This document shows, in pieces, positions 53,606 through 63,033 of a stretch of DNA of 64,000 bases; position 1 is the first letter of the stretch, and each line of letters starts with the position of its first letter. This DNA is from Rhodococcoides trifolii. GTDB lineage: Bacteria; Actinomycetota; Actinomycetes; Mycobacteriales; Mycobacteriaceae. Location of the stretch: assembly GCF_014635345.1 (NCBI RefSeq), contig NZ_BMCU01000001.1, forward strand, positions 744,001-808,000, given 5' to 3'. Made by a program: the position numbers and the translations under genes. The notes below the pieces were generated by a model that saw only the letters and a list, made by a program, of their open reading frames with translations, was not told the origin of the DNA and searched no databases.

Positions 53606-55219
53606 GTGAACCCGTCCACCAACCAGGCCGTCACCGTCGTCGACGAGATGATTCGCGGCGGCGTGCAGGATGTGGTGCTGTGCCCGGGGTCCCGGAACGC
53701 ACCACTGGCCTTCGCGCTCCAAGCTGCCGACCAGGCCGGCCGCATTCGTCTCCACATGCGGATCGACGAACGCACCGCCGGTTTCCTCGCGATCGGTCTC
53801 GCCGTGTCGAGTGGGCGGCCGGTGCCGGTGGTCATGACGTCCGGCACCGCGGTAGCCAACCTGGCCCCGGCGGTGCTCGAGGCGAACTACGCCCGCGTCC
53901 CGCTCGTCGTGCTCAGCGCCAATCGGCCGTACGAGATGCTCGGAACCGGCGCCAACCAGACCGTCGAGCAGCTGGGTCTGTTCGGGAGCCAGGTGCGCGC
54001 AACGATCAGCCTCGGACTCGCCGAGGATGGGCCGACGCAGAACAGTCAGTGGCGCTCGGCGGTGTGCCGGGTGTTGGCCGCGGCTCGCGGAACTCGTTCG
54101 GGCAACGCCGGTCCCGTGCATTTCGACATGCCGCTGCGCGAACCGTTGACGCCCGACCCGGCGGACCTGCAGGCGACCAGCACCACCGGCCGATCCGACG
54201 GAAGTGCCTGGACGACAACCGAATACGCTTCGTTGGACGTACCGCTGCATCTGGATCTGACCCGCGAGACCGTCGTCGTCTCCGGTCACGGATCCGCGCT
54301 GCGCAGTGAACTCGCGGGTCTGCCGACGGTCGCGGAACCGACCGCGCCCCTGCATGGGCAGGCTCTGAATCCTCTTGCCCTGTCTGCACTGAAGCCGAAA
54401 CAGGCTGTCATCACCGGACGTCCGACGTTGCATCGTCAGGTGTCGTCGTTGCTCGCCGACCCGCAGGTGGACGTCTTTGCGCTGACCACCGGACCCCGTT
54501 GGCCCGATGTGTCCGGAAACGTGCGGGCGACGGGTACGCGTGCGATCGTCACCGGGGCGCCGTCGGACGAGTGGTTGCAGCGATGCGCCGACGCGTCCAC
54601 GGCTGCCGACGATGCTGTGCAGCAGCAACTGTCGGCCCACCCGAAGTCCACCGGCCTGCACGTCGCATCCGTGATCGCGCAAGCCCGGCAACCCGGTGAT
54701 CTGTTGCTGCTCGGCGCGTCGAACCCCGTGCGCGACATGGCGCTGGTCAGCTACCCCCGCGCCGACGTCCGCGTGCTGTCCAACCGCGGCGTCGCGGGTA
54801 TCGACGGCACGGTGTCGACGGCGGTGGGTGCAGCCCTGGCCCACGGCCGCAGAACCGTTGCGCTGCTGGGGGATTTGACTTTTCTCCACGACGCCGCCGG
54901 GCTGCTGATCGGTACCGGTGAGCCGCGCCCACTGGACCTGACCATCGTGGTGGCCAACGACGACGGCGGCGGGATCTTCGAACTCCTCGAGCAAGGTGAT
55001 CCCCAGTATGCGGGCGTCTTCGAGCGGGTGTTCGGCACTCCCCACGGAATGGATCTCGCGGCTCTCTGTGCGGCATACCGCATTCCGCACACTCGCGTCG
55101 ACACCGAGGAACTCGCTCTCGAGCTGGGCGGTCACGCCGACGGTATCCGGGTGCTCGAGGTGTCGACGGAACGGTCGGGGCTACGGGAGCTGCACGGGGC
55201 GATCAGGCGCAGTCTCTAG
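53606..55219 (+). CDS. menD: SEPHCHC synthase
   Basis: 537 residues from the GTG at 53606. ThDP enzyme: [19 protein letters not shown] N-terminal motif ([12 protein letters not shown]), substrate loop [30 protein letters not shown], and a ThDP/Mg segment [13 protein letters not shown] with [13 protein letters not shown] near residue 450. It adds a succinyl-semialdehyde unit to isochorismate, opening menaquinone synthesis. Followed by tandem GC repeats and a convergent gene. Confidence 0.96.
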   Translation: MNPSTNQAVTVVDEMIRGGVQDVVLCPGSRNAPLAFALQAADQAGRIRLHMRIDERTAGFLAIGLAVSSGRPVPVVMTSGTAVANLAPAVLEANYARVPLVVLSANRPYEMLGTGANQTVEQLGLFGSQVRATISLGLAEDGPTQNSQWRSAVCRVLAAARGTRSGNAGPVHFDMPLREPLTPDPADLQATSTTGRSDGSAWTTTEYASLDVPLHLDLTRETVVVSGHGSALRSELAGLPTVAEPTAPLHGQALNPLALSALKPKQAVITGRPTLHRQVSSLLADPQVDVFALTTGPRWPDVSGNVRATGTRAIVTGAPSDEWLQRCADASTAADDAVQQQLSAHPKSTGLHVASVIAQARQPGDLLLLGASNPVRDMALVSYPRADVRVLSNRGVAGIDGTVSTAVGAALAHGRRTVALLGDLTFLHDAAGLLIGTGEPRPLDLTIVVANDDGGGIFELLEQGDPQYAGVFERVFGTPHGMDLAALCAAYRIPHTRVDTEELALELGGHADGIRVLEVSTERSGLRELHGAIRRSL

Positions 55220-55223
55220 GCCT

Positions 55224-55287
55224 GCGGGTAGGCCGGAGGCCGGTCGGATCAGTTCTGCGCGGGTAGGCCGAAGGCCGGTCGGATCAG
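55224..55287 (+). repeat. Tandem pair of the GC-rich dispersed repeat
   Basis: Two direct copies, 55224-55252 and 55259-55287, spaced 6 bases apart. Each runs GCGGGTAGGCC, then GGAGGCC or GAAGGCC, then GGTCGGATCAG. The second extends into the stop codon of the convergent DUF2505 gene. These are the longest copies (29 bases) and define the unit. Confidence 0.8.
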
Positions 55288-55787
55288 GTTTGCCGCTCCG
55301 CCAGCCACTCCCGCGCCTGCTTGCTCTCGGACCGCACCAACTTGCCGATCATGTCCGTCACCATGGATTCGATCTTGCCGCCGACGAGCGGAATCTTGAC
55401 CTCCGCCTTGCCCTTCAGCGTGAGCTTCGAGCCGCTGCCCGACGGTTCGAGCGTGAACGTGGCATCGACCTTGGACGGGAGTCCGGTGGACCCACCCTTC
55501 AGGGTTCCCGACGCACGATCGCCCTGCAGCGGGCCCCAGGTGTCGGTGCGGACGATCTTCAGATCACCGCGGACCACCTTCTTCACGATGCCCGGCAGCA
55601 CCTGAGCGCCGACGCCCTCCGACATGGAGACGGTGAAGCCCCCGTCGGGGAGGGTGGCGAACTCCATGTCCACACGTCCCTTGGTGTCGTCGACGCGCTT
55701 GGACCACAGGTCGTGGTCGGTCATCGCCTCGTAGGCGACGTCGGGTGCGACGTCGAAGGACTCGCTGAACTCGAACTTGCGGGACAT
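55284..55787 (-). CDS. DUF2505 (START/SRPBCC-like) protein
   Basis: 167 residues, START-like fold: FEFSESFDVAPDVAYEAMTDH at the N-terminus, FTLEPSGSGSKLTLKGKAEVKIP, and a long C-terminal helix (LVRSESKQAREWLAE). Matches the DUF2505 pattern of actinobacteria. Ligand unknown. Flanked on both sides by copies of the GC repeat. Confidence 0.86.
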   Translation of the reverse strand: MSRKFEFSESFDVAPDVAYEAMTDHDLWSKRVDDTKGRVDMEFATLPDGGFTVSMSEGVGAQVLPGIVKKVVRGDLKIVRTDTWGPLQGDRASGTLKGGSTGLPSKVDATFTLEPSGSGSKLTLKGKAEVKIPLVGGKIESMVTDMIGKLVRSESKQAREWLAERQT

Positions 55788-55814
55788 GGTGCGGGACGTT
55801 ACCCGCTGAAACAG

Positions 55815-55838
55815 CCGACCGGCCTCCGGCCTTCCCGC
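55815..55838 (-). repeat. GC-rich 24-bp dispersed repeat upstream of DUF2505
   Basis: CCGACCGGCCTCCGGCC then TTCCCGC, inverted relative to the pair at 55.2 kb and identical to the copy at 51855-51878. With that pair it brackets the DUF2505 gene in opposite orientation. Confidence 0.75.
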
Positions 55839-55864
55839 ACGGTCGTGCCGCTAGCCTGAGCACC

Positions 55865-56287
55865 GTGACGACCACCGAGGGCCGCAGCCCAGCGCGGCGC
55901 CGCACCCATCGGGTGCTCTGGATCGTCGCGATCGGGATGTCGACGCTGGCCGTGCTGCTGGTGCTCGCCGCCTGGCGAAACGACCGAACGATCAGCAGCA
56001 ACGAAGGGTTCGCGACTGCCGAGGTGTTGTCCGCCGGTCGGCTTCGATCTGCCGTCTCCTACGTGACGCCCGACGGTCTGACGCACAACCCGCCCCTCGG
56101 GGTGCTGTACCCCACCAATCTGGTGGCCGGGCAGCGAATCGACGTGGAGTACGCGCAGAGCGACCCCGATCTGGTGCGCGTCGCCGGGCGTGATGCCTCC
56201 GTCGCGGTGATTCCGGCCGTGTCCGTCATCGTGATCACGTGGGTCGTGGCGGCCCCGTTGCTCTGGTACACCCGCAAGAGAAGTTAG
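55865..56287 (+). CDS. DUF3592-type membrane protein
   Basis: 140 residues from GTG. Two membrane helices (about 18-38 and 112-132) flank an extracytoplasmic beta-rich region: GFATAEVLSAGRLRSAVSYVTPDG and a QRIDVEYAQSDPDLVRVAG segment typical of DUF3592. Located before mgtA, in the place of Rv0556. Function unknown. Confidence 0.8.
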   Translation: MTTTEGRSPARRRTHRVLWIVAIGMSTLAVLLVLAAWRNDRTISSNEGFATAEVLSAGRLRSAVSYVTPDGLTHNPPLGVLYPTNLVAGQRIDVEYAQSDPDLVRVAGRDASVAVIPAVSVIVITWVVAAPLLWYTRKRS

Positions 56288-56330
56288 CGACTGGTTAGCC
56301 CTTTCGTAATGTCGGCATTGCCGACTGGCC

Positions 56331-57485
56331 GTGACGCCCTCCCACACTCGAGAGGTGCGCATTGCGATCGTCGCGGAATCGTTCCTGCCCAACATGAACG
56401 GAGTCACCAACTCCGTCGTCCGGGTGCTCGAGCATCTCGAGCGCACCGGACACACGGCAATGGTGATCGCTCCGGACACTCCGATCGGCGTCCCGGACGC
56501 TCCGACCGAACATCGCGGCGTCCCGGTGCTGCGGATGCCGTCCGTGAACGTTCCGAAGGTCAGCTCCCTACCCGTCGGGATTCCCGCGCCGGGACTGACG
56601 GGAGCTCTGCGGGACTTCGATCCCGACGTGGTGCATCTGGCGTCGCCCTTCGCGCTCGGCGCCGGCGGACTGGCCGCGGCCCGGCGGCTCGATGTTCCGA
56701 CCGTCGCCGTCTACCAGACCGACGTCGCGGGTTTCGCCGAAAGTTACGGTCTCGGGCTGACGTCGAAGGCGTGCTGGCGGTGGACTCGACGCATTCACCG
56801 CGGCGCCACCCGCACACTCGCGCCGTCGACGTCGGCCATGGAAGCCCTTGCTGCACAGAATATTCCCCGTGTCCACAAGTGGGGACGCGGGGTGGAGACG
56901 ACGAGGTTCGCCCCGTCGGCGCGTCGAGCCGACCTGCGATCGGCCTGGACCGACGACGCCCTCATCGTGGGATTCGTCGGCCGCCTAGCACCGGAGAAGC
57001 ACGTCGAACGGCTGGCCGAACTGTCCACGGATCCGCGGGTGCAGGTGGTGATCGTCGGGGACGGTCCGGAACGTCCGCGGCTCGAGAAACTCATGCCACG
57101 GGCGAGGTTCCTCGGGCAGCTCGGCGGATCCGACCTCGCGGAGGCATACGCGAGCTTCGACGTGTTCGTGCACCCCGGTGAGCACGAGACGTTCTGCCAG
57201 ACCGTGCAGGAGGCGCTCTCGAGCGGCGTCCCGGTGATCGGCCCGGAGGCGGGCGGTCCCATCGATCTGGTCAACCATTGCCGCAACGGGTACCTCCTGC
57301 CGGTTCCGCGGTTCGAAGAACTGCTGCCCAGCGCGGTGGGCGCGTTGATCGATCCGGTGGTCCGCTCGCGCTTCGCGGACGCGGCGCGCAAATCCGTCGT
57401 GCACCGCACGTGGCCCGCCATCTGTGGCGAACTGATGGGCCACTACGCCGACGTGCTCGGCTGGGAACAGGCTGCGGCCGCCTGA
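56331..57485 (+). CDS. mgtA: GT4 mannosyltransferase (MgtA-like)
   Basis: 384 residues from the GTG at 56331; a GTG at 56355 ([10 protein letters not shown]) is an alternative. GT-B fold: [19 protein letters not shown] at the N-terminus, [15 protein letters not shown] near residue 215, and the E-x7-E motif [16 protein letters not shown]. In mycobacteria the homologue (Rv0557) transfers mannose from GDP-mannose in glycolipid or lipomannan-related synthesis. It acts at the cytoplasmic membrane face. Confidence 0.92.
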   Translation: MTPSHTREVRIAIVAESFLPNMNGVTNSVVRVLEHLERTGHTAMVIAPDTPIGVPDAPTEHRGVPVLRMPSVNVPKVSSLPVGIPAPGLTGALRDFDPDVVHLASPFALGAGGLAAARRLDVPTVAVYQTDVAGFAESYGLGLTSKACWRWTRRIHRGATRTLAPSTSAMEALAAQNIPRVHKWGRGVETTRFAPSARRADLRSAWTDDALIVGFVGRLAPEKHVERLAELSTDPRVQVVIVGDGPERPRLEKLMPRARFLGQLGGSDLAEAYASFDVFVHPGEHETFCQTVQEALSSGVPVIGPEAGGPIDLVNHCRNGYLLPVPRFEELLPSAVGALIDPVVRSRFADAARKSVVHRTWPAICGELMGHYADVLGWEQAAAA

Positions 57486-57502
57486 CCGGTACCGTCGAAG
57501 AT

Positions 57503-58204
57503 GTGCAAACTCGAGGCAGCAGGGCTCAGCTCGACAAGAAGCCGCAGGACGTCGCGTCGATGTTCGACGGCGTCGCCAAGCGGTACGACATCACCAACAC
57601 GGTCCTGTCCTTCGGTCAGGACCGCGGATGGCGCAAGGCAACGCGCGAGGCGCTGAACCTGACGGCGGGGGAGTCGGTACTCGACCTCGCAGCGGGTACC
57701 GGGGTGTCGACGGAGGAGTTGGCGCGTTCGGGCGCGTGGTGTGTGGCCACCGACTTCTCCAAGGGAATGCTGAAAGCTGGTGTAGCGCGCGAGGTCCCGA
57801 TGGTCGCCGGTGACGCGATGCACCTACCGTACGGCGACGACGTGTTCGACGCTGCGACCATCTCGTTCGGCCTGCGGAACGTGTCCGACTTCGACGCGGG
57901 TCTGCGTGAGATCCTGCGTGTGACGCGGCCGGGTGGGCGACTCGTGGTGTGCGAGTTCTCGACTCCGGTTTTCGCGCCCCTGCGCACGGTCTACATGGAG
58001 TACCTGATGAAGGCGCTGCCCGCGGTCGCCCGTGCGGTCAGCAGCAACCCCGACGCCTACGTGTATCTGGCCGAGTCCATCCGTGCGTGGCCGACGCAGA
58101 AGCAACTGGCTCAGCGTCTCGCGGATGCCGGGTGGGGAGATGTGCAGTGGCGCAACCTGACTGCGGGGATCGTAGCCCTGCACAGCGCGGTCAAAGCCCG
58201 CTGA
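57503..58204 (+). CDS. menG: Demethylmenaquinone methyltransferase
   Basis: 233 residues from the GTG at 57503. UbiE/MenG signatures: [24 protein letters not shown] at the N-terminus, the SAM-binding motif [21 protein letters not shown], and the C-terminal [14 protein letters not shown]. It methylates demethylmenaquinone to menaquinone, the last ring step. Starts 18 bases after mgtA and is followed by a bidirectional terminator. Confidence 0.96.
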   Translation: MQTRGSRAQLDKKPQDVASMFDGVAKRYDITNTVLSFGQDRGWRKATREALNLTAGESVLDLAAGTGVSTEELARSGAWCVATDFSKGMLKAGVAREVPMVAGDAMHLPYGDDVFDAATISFGLRNVSDFDAGLREILRVTRPGGRLVVCEFSTPVFAPLRTVYMEYLMKALPAVARAVSSNPDAYVYLAESIRAWPTQKQLAQRLADAGWGDVQWRNLTAGIVALHSAVKAR

Positions 58205-58215
58205 ACGACAGGAGG

Positions 58216-58243
58216 CTCGGCGCAGTGTCGGGGCTGCGCCGAG
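58216..58243. terminator. Bidirectional terminator after menG
   Basis: CTCGGCGCAG and CTGCGCCGAG form a perfect 10-bp stem around TGTCGGGG. It lies between the menG stop and the convergent 78-codon gene. Confidence 0.65.
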
Positions 58244-58265
58244 TCGGCCCGAATCGGGGGGCGGA

Positions 58266-58502
58266 TCAGTAGAACATGTACGTCGGCATCAGTCCGTTGG
58301 TCTGGAAGTCGGTGACCAGCGAACCCGTCCCGCACCCACGGCTGTTGGCGACCGCGACGACGTCGTAGACGTTGCCGTAGTTGCCCATCCAGTGCCACTG
58401 CGCAGTGGACGCTGCATGCGCGTTGCGCTCGCCGAGCGCGACACCTTCTTCCCTCGTCAGTACCTGATCCGATCCGATTTCTGCGACGCCGATATCACTC
58501 AT
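58266..58502 (-). CDS. 78-residue orphan protein with aromatic C-terminus
   Basis: 78 residues from the ATG at 58502. No signal peptide or membrane helix. The N-terminal half is acidic (MSDIGVAEIGSDQVLTREEG). The C-terminal half is Gly/Asn/aromatic-rich (QWHWMGNYGNVYDVV, then SRGCGTGSL, ending TYMFY). Not recognised. It occupies the slot of Rv0559c between menG and menJ but shows no similarity to that secreted protein as I recall it. A peptide precursor or small enzyme subunit cannot be excluded. Confidence 0.6.
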   Translation of the reverse strand: MSDIGVAEIGSDQVLTREEGVALGERNAHAASTAQWHWMGNYGNVYDVVAVANSRGCGTGSLVTDFQTNGLMPTYMFY

Positions 58503-58621
58503 GGCACATCTCCTCATCGTGACCTCCGCGATCGGCCCCGACCGCGAGTCGACTCCGTGTCGACGACTCGAACGTTATGGACCGGAGGGTGCGGAGACGC
58601 GAGTAGTGGACTACCCGATTG

Positions 58622-59881
58622 TCAGCTGAACGGCGGCCGGGAATCGACCTTGAGCGACGTCGACCCCGATGCCCGCCACGCCCTGGCCACGACATCGGAG
58701 TCGGACTCGGTGATCAGATTGCCCATGCAGCGCACGGCAATACGCATGAGAGCCGTCGACCGCATGCCGACGGGTCCCGCGGCAGGGAGGAACCTCGGGA
58801 GTGTCAACAGGCCGGCGAGGCGACGGGCGACGGAAAAACTCTGCCCGTAGTGCTCCCGCAGAATTGCGGGCCACACTTCGGTCAGGTCCTTCTCGCGCAA
58901 CACGTCCGCGACGAGCCGCCCGCCTTCGAGGCCGTAGTCGATTCCCTCGCCGTTGAGCGGGTTCACGCACGCGGCCGCGTCGCCGATGATGGCCCAGTTC
59001 TCTCCGGCGACGTTCGAGACCGCGCCGCCCATCGGTAGCAGAGCCGACGCGTAACCCCGGACCTCGCCGGACAGGCCCCAGTCCGATTCACGTTGTGACG
59101 CATACAGTTCCAGCAGCGGTCTCAGCGCTCCACCGGCGGGTCGCTTGGCCGTGGCAAGAGTGCCGACCCCGAGGTTGACCTCGCCGGTTCCGAGTGGGAA
59201 CACCCAGCCGTACCCTGCCTGCAGCGTTCCCGCGGCGTCGCGCAGTTCCAGATGCGAAGTGATCCATTCGTCGGACGAGCGTGCCGAGGTGACGTACGCC
59301 CGCGCTGCCACCCCGTAGACGGTGTCGCGGTGCCACTCGCGTCCCAGCTTCTTTCCCACGGGGGAGCGAACGCCGTCGGCGACGATCAAGGTGGTGCACT
59401 CCACGGTCTGCGGGCCGGCGGCGGTGTCGAACGTCACCGATCGCACCCGGTTTCCGTCGCGCGTCACCTCGACCGCCTTGGCGCCCGACGCCATGACGGC
59501 GCCGTCGTCGACCGCAGCCCGGCGGATCGCGTCGTCGAGCTCCGACCTGGGGACCGCGCTGCCCACCTTGGGAAGCGAGCCGCCCGGCCATTCGAGTTCG
59601 AGCTCCTGACCGAAGCCCGTCAGGCGCAGCCCCCGGTTGATGCCACGTGAGCGAACCCACTCACCGACACCCAGCCGATCCAGCTCGGCGAGCGCACGGG
59701 GTGTCAGTCCGTCGCCGCAGGTCTTGTCCCGCGGGAACGTCGCTGAGTCCGCGAGAACAACGTCGTGACCTGCACGAACCGCCCAGGCAGCAGCAGCGGA
59801 ACCGGCGGGTCCCGCGCCGACGACGAGGACGTCCGTTCGGCTCGGCAGGCGTTCCGCGTCGCCACCTGGTGCTCGGGTCAT
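58622..59881 (-). CDS. menJ: Menaquinone reductase, FAD-dependent geranylgeranyl reductase family
   Basis: 419 residues from the ATG at 59881. FAD-binding GxGxxG in VLVVGAGPAGSAAAAW near residue 20, DKTCGDGLTPRAL (family substrate-site motif), and IIGDAAACVNPLNGEGIDYGLEGG near residue 300. The M. tuberculosis homologue (Rv0561c) saturates one isoprene of the menaquinone tail. Divergent from the prenyl synthase gene with a 91-base gap. Confidence 0.93.
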   Translation of the reverse strand: MTRAPGGDAERLPSRTDVLVVGAGPAGSAAAAWAVRAGHDVVLADSATFPRDKTCGDGLTPRALAELDRLGVGEWVRSRGINRGLRLTGFGQELELEWPGGSLPKVGSAVPRSELDDAIRRAAVDDGAVMASGAKAVEVTRDGNRVRSVTFDTAAGPQTVECTTLIVADGVRSPVGKKLGREWHRDTVYGVAARAYVTSARSSDEWITSHLELRDAAGTLQAGYGWVFPLGTGEVNLGVGTLATAKRPAGGALRPLLELYASQRESDWGLSGEVRGYASALLPMGGAVSNVAGENWAIIGDAAACVNPLNGEGIDYGLEGGRLVADVLREKDLTEVWPAILREHYGQSFSVARRLAGLLTLPRFLPAAGPVGMRSTALMRIAVRCMGNLITESDSDVVARAWRASGSTSLKVDSRPPFS

Positions 59882-59972
59882 CACTCCATCATCCAGGCAC
59901 GCTAGGTTGGGCATAGTCGAGGGCGTAGAAGAAACTCCCTCGGGTACGGAAGAAGAGACAGGTGCTGGCACG

Positions 59973-60989
59973 GTGACCGACACGGAACACGCTTCGACGG
60001 TGGTTGCCGGTGTCGATCTCGGCGACGCGACGCTCGCCGCGTCGGTGCGCACGATGTTGGCCGACGTCGAAACGCTGCTGGTCGACGAGCTGTCCGACGG
60101 CGAGGATTTCCTCACCGAAGCCGCGCTGCATCTTGCGAAAGCGGGCGGCAAACGGTTCCGTCCGCTGTTCACCATTCTGTGCGGGCAGTTCGGCCCGAAG
60201 CCGGCCGATCCCGACGTGGTCACCGCCGCCACCGTCCTCGAAATGGTGCACCTCGCGACGCTCTACCACGACGACGTCATGGACGAGGCCACCATGCGCC
60301 GCGGCGTGGAGAGTGCGAACGCACGCTGGGGCAACAGCGTCGCCATCCTCGCCGGCGACTACCTGTTCGCCCACGCCTCGCGCCTGGTGTCCACACTCGG
60401 ACCCGGTGCAGTGCTCACGATCGCGGAAACGTTCGCGGCGCTCGTCACCGGTCAGATGCGCGAGACCGTCGGCTCGAAATCCGGCCAGGATCCCGTCGAT
60501 CACTACATCAAGACGGTGTGGGAGAAGACGGGCTCGTTGATCGCCGCGTGCGGCAAGTTCGGCGGCACGTTCTCCGGAGGCGACGACGACCACACCGGTC
60601 GACTCGAGCGCCTCGGCGACGCCGTCGGCACGGCGTTCCAGATTGCCGACGACATCATCGACATCTCTTCCGACGCGGCTCAGTCGGGCAAGACTCCCGG
60701 CACCGACCTGCGCGAGGGTGTGCACACCTTGCCCGTCCTGTATGCACTGCGGGAGAGCGGACCCGACGGCGACCGCCTCCGTGAACTGCTCGCCGGTCCG
60801 GTCACCGACGACGACGCGTTGGCCGAAGCTCTCGAACTGCTGGCTCGCTCACCCGGCATGGCTCACGCGCGGGCCACTCTCTCGTCGTACGCCCAGCGCG
60901 CTCACGACGAGTTGGCCGCGCTGCCGCAAGGCCCCGCCAACGATGCGATGACCCATCTCGTCGAGTACACCGTCGCCCGCGTGAGCTGA
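59973..60989 (+). CDS. grcC1: Polyprenyl diphosphate synthase (GrcC1-like)
   Basis: 338 residues from the GTG at 59973; the frame extends upstream to a TTG at 59907. First Asp-rich motif DDVMD at residues 100-104, second DDIID at 226-230, with GGKRFRP upstream. It elongates allylic diphosphates with IPP, giving the tail for MenA. Chain length is not readable with confidence, though an Ala/Leu context before the first motif suits long products. Confidence 0.93.
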   Translation: MTDTEHASTVVAGVDLGDATLAASVRTMLADVETLLVDELSDGEDFLTEAALHLAKAGGKRFRPLFTILCGQFGPKPADPDVVTAATVLEMVHLATLYHDDVMDEATMRRGVESANARWGNSVAILAGDYLFAHASRLVSTLGPGAVLTIAETFAALVTGQMRETVGSKSGQDPVDHYIKTVWEKTGSLIAACGKFGGTFSGGDDDHTGRLERLGDAVGTAFQIADDIIDISSDAAQSGKTPGTDLREGVHTLPVLYALRESGPDGDRLRELLAGPVTDDDALAEALELLARSPGMAHARATLSSYAQRAHDELAALPQGPANDAMTHLVEYTVARVS

Positions 60990-61034
60990 TCGTTCGGCGG
61001 GAACCGCGCGGCCGGTCTCGATCGTTGAACGGTC

Positions 61035-61898
61035 ATGAAGTTCGCGAACGGAGCCAAGACCTTCGGGTTGATGGTCGGCATGTCGGCCCTGATCGTGTTC
61101 ATCGGTGCTCTGTTTCAGAGTCCGACCATTCTGCTGATCTCGGTCGTTCTGGCCGTCGGTATGAACGGCTACGCGTACTTCAACAGCGACAAGCTCGCGC
61201 TGAAGTCGATGCATGCGGTCCCCATCACCGAGGTCGAGTACCCGCGCATCTACGCGATCGTGCGCGAACTGGCGACATCGGCGCACCAGCCCATGCCCCG
61301 GCTCTACATCAGCCCCACCAACGCCCCCAACGCGTTCGCCACCGGCCGCAACCCGCGCAATGCGGCCGTGTGCTGCACGTCGGGAATTCTCGGTTTGCTG
61401 GACGAGCGGGAGCTGCGCGCGGTTCTCGGGCACGAGCTGTCGCACGTCTACAACCGCGACATTCTGATCTCGTCCGTCGCCGGCGCCATGGCGGCCGTGA
61501 TCTCCGGTCTCGCCAACTTCGCCTTCTTCGCCAACGCGTTCGGCGGTCGCGGTCAGGGTTCCAATCCGATTGCGCTGCTGTTGGTTTCGATGCTCGGACC
61601 GATTGCGGCGTCGCTCGTCAAGCTGGCAGTGTCCCGCTCGCGTGAGTACCAGGCAGACCAGTCCGGCGCCGAACTGACGGGTGATCCGTTGGCGTTGGCG
61701 TCGGCGCTGCGCAAGCTCGCGTCGGGCACACAACTGGCCCCGCTACCGCCCGAGCCGCGCCTCACGGCGCAGTCGCACCTGATGATCGCGAACCCGTTCC
61801 GCATGGGCGACAAGGCGTCCAAGCTCTTCTCCACCCACCCGCCGATGGAGGAGCGCATTGCGCGGCTCGAGAAATTGGCCGGCGGGCCGTACTTGTGA
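61035..61898 (+). CDS. htpX: Membrane zinc protease HtpX
   Basis: 287 residues. Two N-terminal helices, then the zinc motif HELSH at residues 133-137 in [14 protein letters not shown], two more helices, and the third ligand region [14 protein letters not shown]. It degrades misfolded membrane proteins. Same position as Rv0563 after grcC1. Confidence 0.95.
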   Translation: MKFANGAKTFGLMVGMSALIVFIGALFQSPTILLISVVLAVGMNGYAYFNSDKLALKSMHAVPITEVEYPRIYAIVRELATSAHQPMPRLYISPTNAPNAFATGRNPRNAAVCCTSGILGLLDERELRAVLGHELSHVYNRDILISSVAGAMAAVISGLANFAFFANAFGGRGQGSNPIALLLVSMLGPIAASLVKLAVSRSREYQADQSGAELTGDPLALASALRKLASGTQLAPLPPEPRLTAQSHLMIANPFRMGDKASKLFSTHPPMEERIARLEKLAGGPYL

Positions 61899-61902
61899 CG
61901 CG

Positions 61903-62394
61903 CTAGCGGTAGTTCACGAACTGCAGCGCGATGCCGAAGTCCTCACCCTTGAGCAGCTGCTGCACGGCCTGAAGGTCGTCGCGCTTCTTGCTGCTGACGC
62001 GTAGTTCCTCGCCCTGGATCTGCGCCTTGACGCCCTTGGGCCCCTCGTCGCGGATCTTCTTCGAGATCTTCTTGGCGTTCTCGGTGGTGATGCCCTGCAC
62101 CAGGGTGCCGGTGATCTTGTACGTCTTGCCCGACTGCACCGGGTCCTCCGCCTCGAACGCCTTGAGCGAGATGTCGCGGCGAATCAGCTTCTCCTTGAAC
62201 ACGTCGAGTGCGGCCTTGGCGCGCTCCTCTGCGTCGGCTGTGATGACGATCGCTTCCTCGCCGGACCACTCGATGGTGGCGCCGGTGTTGCGGAAGTCGA
62301 AGCGCGTCGACAGCTCCTTGCCGGCCTGGTTCAGGGCGTTGTCGACCTCTTGACGGTCCACTTTGCTCACGACGTCGAACGACGAGTCGGCCAC
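61903..62394 (-). CDS. YajQ family nucleotide-binding protein
   Basis: 163 residues from the GTG at 62394, the start that matches canonical YajQ ([23 protein letters not shown]). A six-codon-longer ATG start at 62412 exists. Two ferredoxin-like domains; [15 protein letters not shown] and [17 protein letters not shown] are conserved. Homologues bind cyclic di-GMP or nucleotides and RNA. Convergent with htpX by 4 bases, as in the mycobacterial order (Rv0566c). Confidence 0.95.
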   Translation of the reverse strand: MADSSFDVVSKVDRQEVDNALNQAGKELSTRFDFRNTGATIEWSGEEAIVITADAEERAKAALDVFKEKLIRRDISLKAFEAEDPVQSGKTYKITGTLVQGITTENAKKISKKIRDEGPKGVKAQIQGEELRVSSKKRDDLQAVQQLLKGEDFGIALQFVNYR

Positions 62395-62469
62395 CGAATA
62401 CTCCTTCGACAATAGGGTCTACGAAACACTGATCCAGGAACAACGCACGACGGTAGCTGATCAGCCGGT

Positions 62470-62500
62470 TTGCGTTGAAGGGGATAGCGCGTTGTACAGT
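62470..62500 (+). promoter_or_regulatory. Weak candidate tRNA promoter
   Basis: TTGCGT (62470-62475) and TACAGT (62495-62500) with a 19-base spacer precede the tRNA-Tyr gene by 22 bases. The hexamers are partial matches and the spacing is long. Confidence 0.3.
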
Positions 62501-62522
62501 TCTCCAGCGCGCAGGCGCACCC

Positions 62523-62605
62523 GGCAGATTGCCCGAGCGGCCAATGGGAGCGGACTGTAAATCCGTCGGCTTATGCCTACGTAGGTTCGAATCCTACATC
62601 TGCCA
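62523..62605 (+). tRNA. tRNA-Tyr (GTA)
   Basis: 83 nt. Acceptor arms GGCAGAT/ATCTGCC, discriminator A, anticodon GTA at 62557-62559 in loop CTGTAAA. A long variable arm (class II) and the T-loop GTTCGAATC are present. CCA is not encoded. The body closely resembles other actinobacterial tRNA-Tyr genes. Confidence 0.95.
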
Positions 62606-62610
62606 CACAC

Positions 62611-62645
62611 GTCAGCCCCGTCAGGAATTTCCTGGCGGGGCTGAC
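62611..62645 (+). terminator. Terminator after tRNA-Tyr
   Basis: GTCAGCCCCGTCAGG and CCTGGCGGGGCTGAC pair over 15 positions with one G-T, loop AATTT, followed by GTTGT. It begins 5 bases after the tRNA end. Confidence 0.75.
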
Positions 62646-62741
62646 GTTGTAAGAGGGGTGTGAGCAGCCGGTTTGTCCCTGAGTCCCCACACTGTGTAAC
62701 CTTCGGAAGGCTTCGGCGCGGTTTTCGATGCGCTGAACCAT

Positions 62742-62814
62742 GCCCCCTTAGCTCAGTCGGTAGAGCGTTTCCATGGTAAGGAAAAGGTCAACGGTTCGAT
62801 TCCGTTAGGGGGCT
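62742..62814 (+). tRNA. tRNA-Thr (GGT)
   Basis: 73 nt. Acceptor GCCCCCT/AGGGGGC with discriminator T, anticodon GGT at 62775-62777 in loop ATGGTAA, D-arm TAGCTCAGTCGGTAGAGC and T-loop GTTCGATTC. No encoded CCA. Confidence 0.95.
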
Positions 62815-62849
62815 CGCGGGACCGAGCGCCGGCCGGCGTCCGGCACCGA

Positions 62850-62922
62850 GGCGGTGTAGCTCAGTCGGTAGAGCAAACGACTCATAATCGTTGTGTCGCC
62901 GGTTCAAGTCCGGCCATCGCTA
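62850..62922 (+). tRNA. tRNA-Met (CAT), elongator type
   Basis: 73 nt. Acceptor GGCGGTG/CATCGCT includes two G-T pairs, anticodon CAT in loop CTCATAA, D-arm TAGCTCAGTCGGTAGAGC and T-arm GCCGGTTCAAGTCCGGC. The G-T at position 1-72 and lack of the initiator GGG/CCC anticodon stem indicate an elongator tRNA-Met. 35 bases after tRNA-Thr. Confidence 0.93.
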
Positions 62923-63033
62923 CACACGAGAACTTCGCTGCTGCTGCGCGCGACGAAGTGAGTACTGCAGACCGGCGCAGCACCCGCCCAGCGCTAGATC
63001 CGACAAACGCTATATCCGAAAGCAGGCATCGCA

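Noticed and set aside
53027..55135. A 702-codon open frame on the minus strand, antisense to menD
   Set aside because: It lies fully opposite a strongly supported menD and the flavin reductase start, has low-complexity Arg/Gly/His composition and no family signature; typical of high-GC shadow frames.
62815..62849. Additional tRNA between tRNA-Thr and tRNA-Met
   Set aside because: Only 35 bases of GC-rich spacer remain, with no cloverleaf.
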